64,000 bases of DNA from Glandiceps talaboti (Eukaryota; Hemichordata; Enteropneusta; Spengelidae): NCBI RefSeq assembly GCF_964340395.1, contig NC_135562.1, positions 21,495,892-21,559,891 on the forward strand. Direction: 5' to 3'. Under the pieces are notes generated by a model. It was not told the origin of the DNA. It saw nothing but the letters and a program-made list of their open reading frames with translations, and searched no databases. The position numbers were made by a program, and so were the translations under genes. Below, piece after piece: positions 59,740-64,000 of this stretch. Positions within the stretch are counted from its first letter, which is position 1. The number at the start of each line of letters is the position of its first letter.

Positions 59740-62519
59740 AAATTTTCACTTCAGGCAGGCACTGGGTTGGCAAATCAGGAAAGGGGTTCTGTAGTTGTAT
59801 TGTGCACCTAATATGCACAGTATTCAGGAGTAATTGTGATGTAAAATGACCACTTTTAATGACGTCGGCAAACCATGATAAATCTGTTTATCTACATACT
59901 TACTTTTCTTGGACATGTTTTAATACAAATATTCAATGCAAGAATGGACTTTAATTGCACCAATGGATTTTACCATTATATAATGGGTAGGATACATTCG
60001 TGTTAGTGTAACTCTTAACCTTTCTTTGCTTAAATTGACACAGCTATTAAATGATGAGAGTGTCACCATGATTTCCTAAAGTTTGATTTTTGTTTTCAGT
60101 ACTTTTTTAAACCTCAGAACATAAAAATTCTGTACTTATTTTTAACAACAAATACATGAGATATTAGGAGACTGAAGTGATCAGTAATTTTCATGATTTG
60201 TATATTTTCCAACTATATCTTGATAGATGAAATCTGAAGAGGCAGTGTGGATGAAAACATGTCTAACTGATGATTACAACGAAAACCCTCACAGTTCAGT
60301 GACATGGGCAAAATTTGGAGCAATTAGTGTGTGTCAAATCATCCAGTGACATCAGCAAACCAGGCAATTTTTAAATTACATACATTACACATTAAGGTAG
60401 AACATCAGAGCCCTGAAAATCAAAAGTCTTAAAATGCCTTCAAAATTCACAATGTGAGTGCTTGCTCCAGGTCTTTGTGAAAAATATCAAAAGAAAGTTT
60501 GGCATTCACCGTCTTGTTTTCAAGACTATCAACCATCTGTTATTTTTCCACTGAGTCTATGATACATTATTCAGTAGTCATTTAGTGGATTTTATTACGG
60601 CTTAATTTCAATATCAGTTTGGCCTCAATAGAAAATAGTAACAGTTGAATATCTTCCCACGGATCTATGAATCACTGAGAGGACTTGTATCCAATTCTGT
60701 CTGTGTTTTAGTTTTCATAATAGTGAGAGATACAAACTTATTTTAGTAATACATATTTTCACTAGGATTTCTTTTATTGACACAAACATCAACATCAGCA
60801 CAAATAGATTTCATATAAATTTTCAGATTTTAAGTACCAAATTGTCACAAAGTTTCTATTGAACATGATTATTCCACACGTCCACATTGCCTTGCAGATT
60901 GTGTATGAAAAATTATGAAATGAAAAAATTGCAAAGAATGTCCAGATTTACAATGAAAGATGCCTCCAGAAATCTGCTTGATTTGTGTTTTATGTGTTAC
61001 ATACCAGACAGTACTTGAATGTGTGATTTACCAGGTATGAATATATGATGATGATGATGATGATGGTGTCACGGATATGGTAATTTATGACTATATAGAG
61101 ACCTAGGGAGTATTATGGATTCTGTTGTATACTTAGGGGTACTGTTTTTGCATTGTTTTATGTTTAGGTATATTGAGTACTTTGTTTTTTGTACTCTATG
61201 GATATGTGGTCTGTTTGCATCACACTATCCTGCTATGCATTTTCTATATCTGTGTAAGAGTGTATGTTGAGAAGTCATTTTCCTGTTAATCACTTCAGTA
61301 TGTTTGTGTAAATGTTGAAAGGAATGAACTCCCACTTACAGGGATTCAATTTTCAGACTGCCTGTGATGTACATTTGGCAAGTTTTGATGTAGTTTTTAC
61401 CAAAAAATATAAATAAAATTCAAAATAGTGTGGTTGTATGGAATCCCTCAAGAGAGGGGAGTTCGTTCCTTCAGAAACTGAAATATATTTATAAGTTTAA
61501 AATTCTCTTCAGCGATTGTAAATAAGTTGACAGCACCTCCTGTCCTGACTCTTGAAGTTTGGTACAGGCCACATATATGTAGGTTAGGGCTGTACCAAGC
61601 TGGGGCAAGGAGGGGGTAGATGACATAATTGTAGTAGATGGTAGGGAAGAGTTAAGGGATAGTCCATGGTCACTCCAACTGAAAAACTAAAAAAGTTCAT
61701 TTGACAGCTTCCTTACTGGAAGCCTAAAAAACTGTCAATGCCTTACTTTTGGCAACAGCTCAATGAAGAGCAGTGTAAATTTCCTACAATTTTGGCAAAC
61801 TTTATGTACAAGAAGACTAAACGAAAAAATAGTAATTTATTTTTATAAAAAGCATTTGTGAACGTGTGAGTGTGAGAGAATGCTTGAGTGAACGAGTTGG
61901 ATTGAGACATGACATCCCATCAGAGTTCACAGCCTCTTTCATGACCTTTTTTCTGAACCTGCCTTTCCTTCTGTAAATTTGAACTTTGGAAGAGGATGGT
62001 GAAATGCCCCTACTCTACCATTTCATACAACACAAAGATATCCTTGAAAGAGGCTGTGCATTAGAGTTTAAACAGCGTGAATGTGGTTTAATCATTGTCA
62101 AAAGTATAATTTGTTGTTCATTTTTTGTTTTTGTTACATTTCAAATCAATGTGGCATTTATAGCAGCAGAACCTGCCAAAAATAAATTTGAAGCTGAAAC
62201 AAAATGAATTTTGTCTTCTTGTGATTTAGTGGTGTGATATTGTAAATGATGTTATATGCATATTATCATTATTCATGATTCTAACAATCAATTGATAATA
62301 GCAAGATTTAGCCAGATAACAGGACTGGTTAAAATGTAAAGGAATTCATCTACATTAGACAGATGAGACCCATTAACAGGAACCAAGGTTACTATAAATT
62401 TACAGACGTTGTTCCACCAGTTTCAGAGATAACAAGTTAACGCTGAATAATTCAAGTGGCACAAACTCAGTTTAGAAATCTACTTGCTCAAATGAAAATA
62501 ATTGTATAAAATAAGAATA

Positions 62520-62650
62520 ATGTGAATTTATAATGCACATTTTCTCCCGAGAGCTCAAGGCGCTTACAATTATTACCCCTGGCATGGATCAATGACAGTG
62601 TAACTAACAGTCCTTTATGCTTCCTCAACACCCTTGGGAACATACAAACC
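62520..62650 (-). mobile_element. SINE tail fragment
   Basis: On the minus strand this reads GGGGTAATAATTGTAAGCGC, CTTGAGCTC and GTGCATTATAAATTC, like the tail of the SINE at 1953-2342. It adjoins the 77-bp array made from the SINE body. Confidence 0.7.
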
Positions 62651-63685
62651 ATTGCGGCCTCTATGACCACAGGATTAAAGCATTCACATTGCAACCTCTA
62701 TCCTACCAGGTCCCCAATTATACAGCTGGGTTGACTAGGGTACACATAGGATTAAATCATTCACATTGCAACCTCTATCCTACCAGGTCCCCAATCATAC
62801 AGCTTGGTTGACTAGGGTACACATAGGATTAAAACATTCACATTGACACTTAAATCCTACCAGGTCCCCAATTATACAGCTGGGTTGACTAGGGTACACA
62901 TAGGATTAAATCATTCACATTGCAACCTCTATCCTACCAGGTCTCCAATTATACAACTGGGTTGATTAGGGTACACATAGGATTAAATCATTCACATTGC
63001 AATCTCTATCCTACCAGGTCCCCAATTATACAGCTGGGTTGATTAGGGTACACATAGGATTAAAACATTCACATTGCAACCACTATCCTACCAGGTCCCC
63101 AATTATACAACTGGATTGATTAGGGTACACATAGGATTAAATCATTCACATTGCAATCTCTATCCTACCAGGTCCCCAATTATACAGCTGGGTTGATTAG
63201 GGTACACATAGGATTAAAACATTCACATTGCAACCACTATCCTACCAGGTCCCCAATTATACAACTGGGTTGATTAGGGTACACATAGGATTAAATCATT
63301 CACATTGCAATCTCTATCCTACCAGGTCCCCAATTATACAGCTGGGTTGACTAGGGTACACATAGGATTAAAACATTCACATTGCAACCACTATCCTACC
63401 AGGTCCCCTATTATACAACTGGGTTGACTAGGGTACACATAGGATTAAAGCATTCACATTGCAACCACTATCCTACCAGGTCCCCGATTATACAGCTGGG
63501 TTGATTAGGGTACACATAGAATTAAAGCATTCACATCGACACCTAAATCCTACCAGGTCCCCAATTATACAGCTGGGTTGACTAGGGTACACATAGGATT
63601 AAATCTTTCACATTGCAACCACTATCCTACCAGGTCCCCAATTATACAGCTGGGTTGACTTGGGTACGCATAGGATTAAAACATG
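62650..63685 (-). repeat. 77-bp array amplified from a SINE body, about 13 copies
   Basis: The unit holds TATCCTACCAGGTCCCCAAT, TATACAGCTGGGTTGACTAG and GGTACACATAGGATTAAA. In reverse complement it follows the SINE at 2095-2165 (CAGCTGTACAACTGGGGACC, TGGTAGGATGTAGGTTGCAA, TAATCCTAT). Units alternate CAGCTGG with CAACTGG and CATT with AACATT. Confidence 0.88.
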
Positions 63686-64000
63686 CTGGGTTGATATCAT
63701 GGTCTATGTATTGTACTGGGTTGATACCATATGGTCTATGTATTGTTCTGAATTGATATCATGGTCTATGCATTGTCCTGGGTTGATATCATGGTCTATG
63801 GATGGTGGTGAGGGGCGCGACTCTGTCAGACGACCCTTGGCTCACAGGCTCCCAATATTGTATGTAATTTCTGTCATTTGATGTTGGGTACGCATAGGAT
63901 TAAAACATGCTGGGTTGATATCATGGTCTATGTATTGTACTGGGTTGATACCATATGGTCTATGTATTGTTCTGAATTGATATCATGGTCTATGCATTGT
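63662..64000. repeat. 224-bp higher-order repeat, cut by right window edge
   Basis: A block starting GGGTACGCATAGGATTAAAA at 63662 recurs at 63886. Inside it a short unit (GGGTTGATATCATGGTCTAT) is repeated four times. The second copy is incomplete at 64000. Confidence 0.9.

Larger units (their letters stand above)
55612..62500 (+). other. nup153 3' UTR (length unknown) and downstream region without genes
   Basis: AT-rich, mostly single-copy. The first AATAAA after the stop is at 56328-56333; further AATAAA strings lie near 61412 and 62179. No frame above about 73 codons resembles a protein. Small repeats: (GT)n at 57025-57057; a CACATTGATACATTGTATCA motif repeated at 57300-57420; a 34-bp unit (TAAAGAGTGTGTAGACACAA) four times at 58267-58400; a degenerate repeat at 59100-59600, the last copies about 100 bp long; and (GAT)n at 61044. 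Confidence 0.6.

Noticed and set aside
61986-62207. 73-codon frame MEEDGEMPLLYHFIQHKD as a small gene
   Set aside because: No homology, no splice context, ordinary length for AT-rich non-coding DNA.

Overview
The window is animal nuclear DNA. It holds spliced genes with GT-AG introns, one tRNA-derived SINE, several DNA transposons and very many minisatellites. The best guess for the organism is an invertebrate deuterostome, probably an amphioxus (Branchiostoma). That guess rests on the style of the repeats, chiefly a minisatellite that spans an exon-intron junction, and not on any diagnostic gene.

Two genes are recognisable and they stand head to head. On the minus strand, 699-5483 carries the first three coding exons of exportin-2 (CSE1L/CAS), which exports importin-alpha; the gene runs off the left edge. 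On the plus strand, 6414-55611 carries what appears to be the whole coding region of NUP153, the nuclear-basket FG nucleoporin. I placed 22 firm coding exons and one doubtful one, all joining in phase. They give about 1645 residues (1667 with the doubtful exon): the conserved N-terminus, four RanBP2-type zinc fingers, a long FG region and a basic C-terminal tail. The two start codons are 930 bp apart, with NRF1-, YY1- and CCAAT-like motifs between them. Both proteins work in Ran-dependent nuclear transport, so the shared promoter region may be functionally meaningful.

Most of the rest is intron, and nearly every large NUP153 intron contains its own tandem array. Intron 1 has a 7.8-kb array of a 34-bp unit followed by a 42-bp array. 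Intron 4 has 39-40-bp and 28-bp arrays, and intron 5 a 4.4-kb 35-bp array. Introns 6, 9, 10, 11, 12, 19 and 20 have units of 27, 28, 51, 47, 24, 43 and 58 bp. The 51-bp array in intron 10 grew out of the exon 10 splice junction, so it repeats the 5' splice site about 47 times. CSE1L introns hold a 21-bp array, a 42-bp array cut by a transposon, and the SINE.

Transposons include a 1.6-kb piggyBac-like element with TTAA target duplications (48266-49877), a 1.5-kb Harbinger-like element (51972-53474), a hAT-like element with an 8-bp duplication (2664-3332), and small MITEs. In intron 22, on the minus strand at 53931-53990, I find a complete hammerhead ribozyme core of the kind carried by Penelope-like retroelements. 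It overlaps a perfect 23-bp inverted repeat.

Downstream of NUP153, 55612-62500 is AT-rich, mostly single-copy sequence with no recognisable gene; its first part must be the 3' UTR. At the right end a 77-bp array (62650-63685) is an amplified internal piece of the same SINE family seen at 1953-2342, followed by a 224-bp higher-order repeat cut by the window edge.
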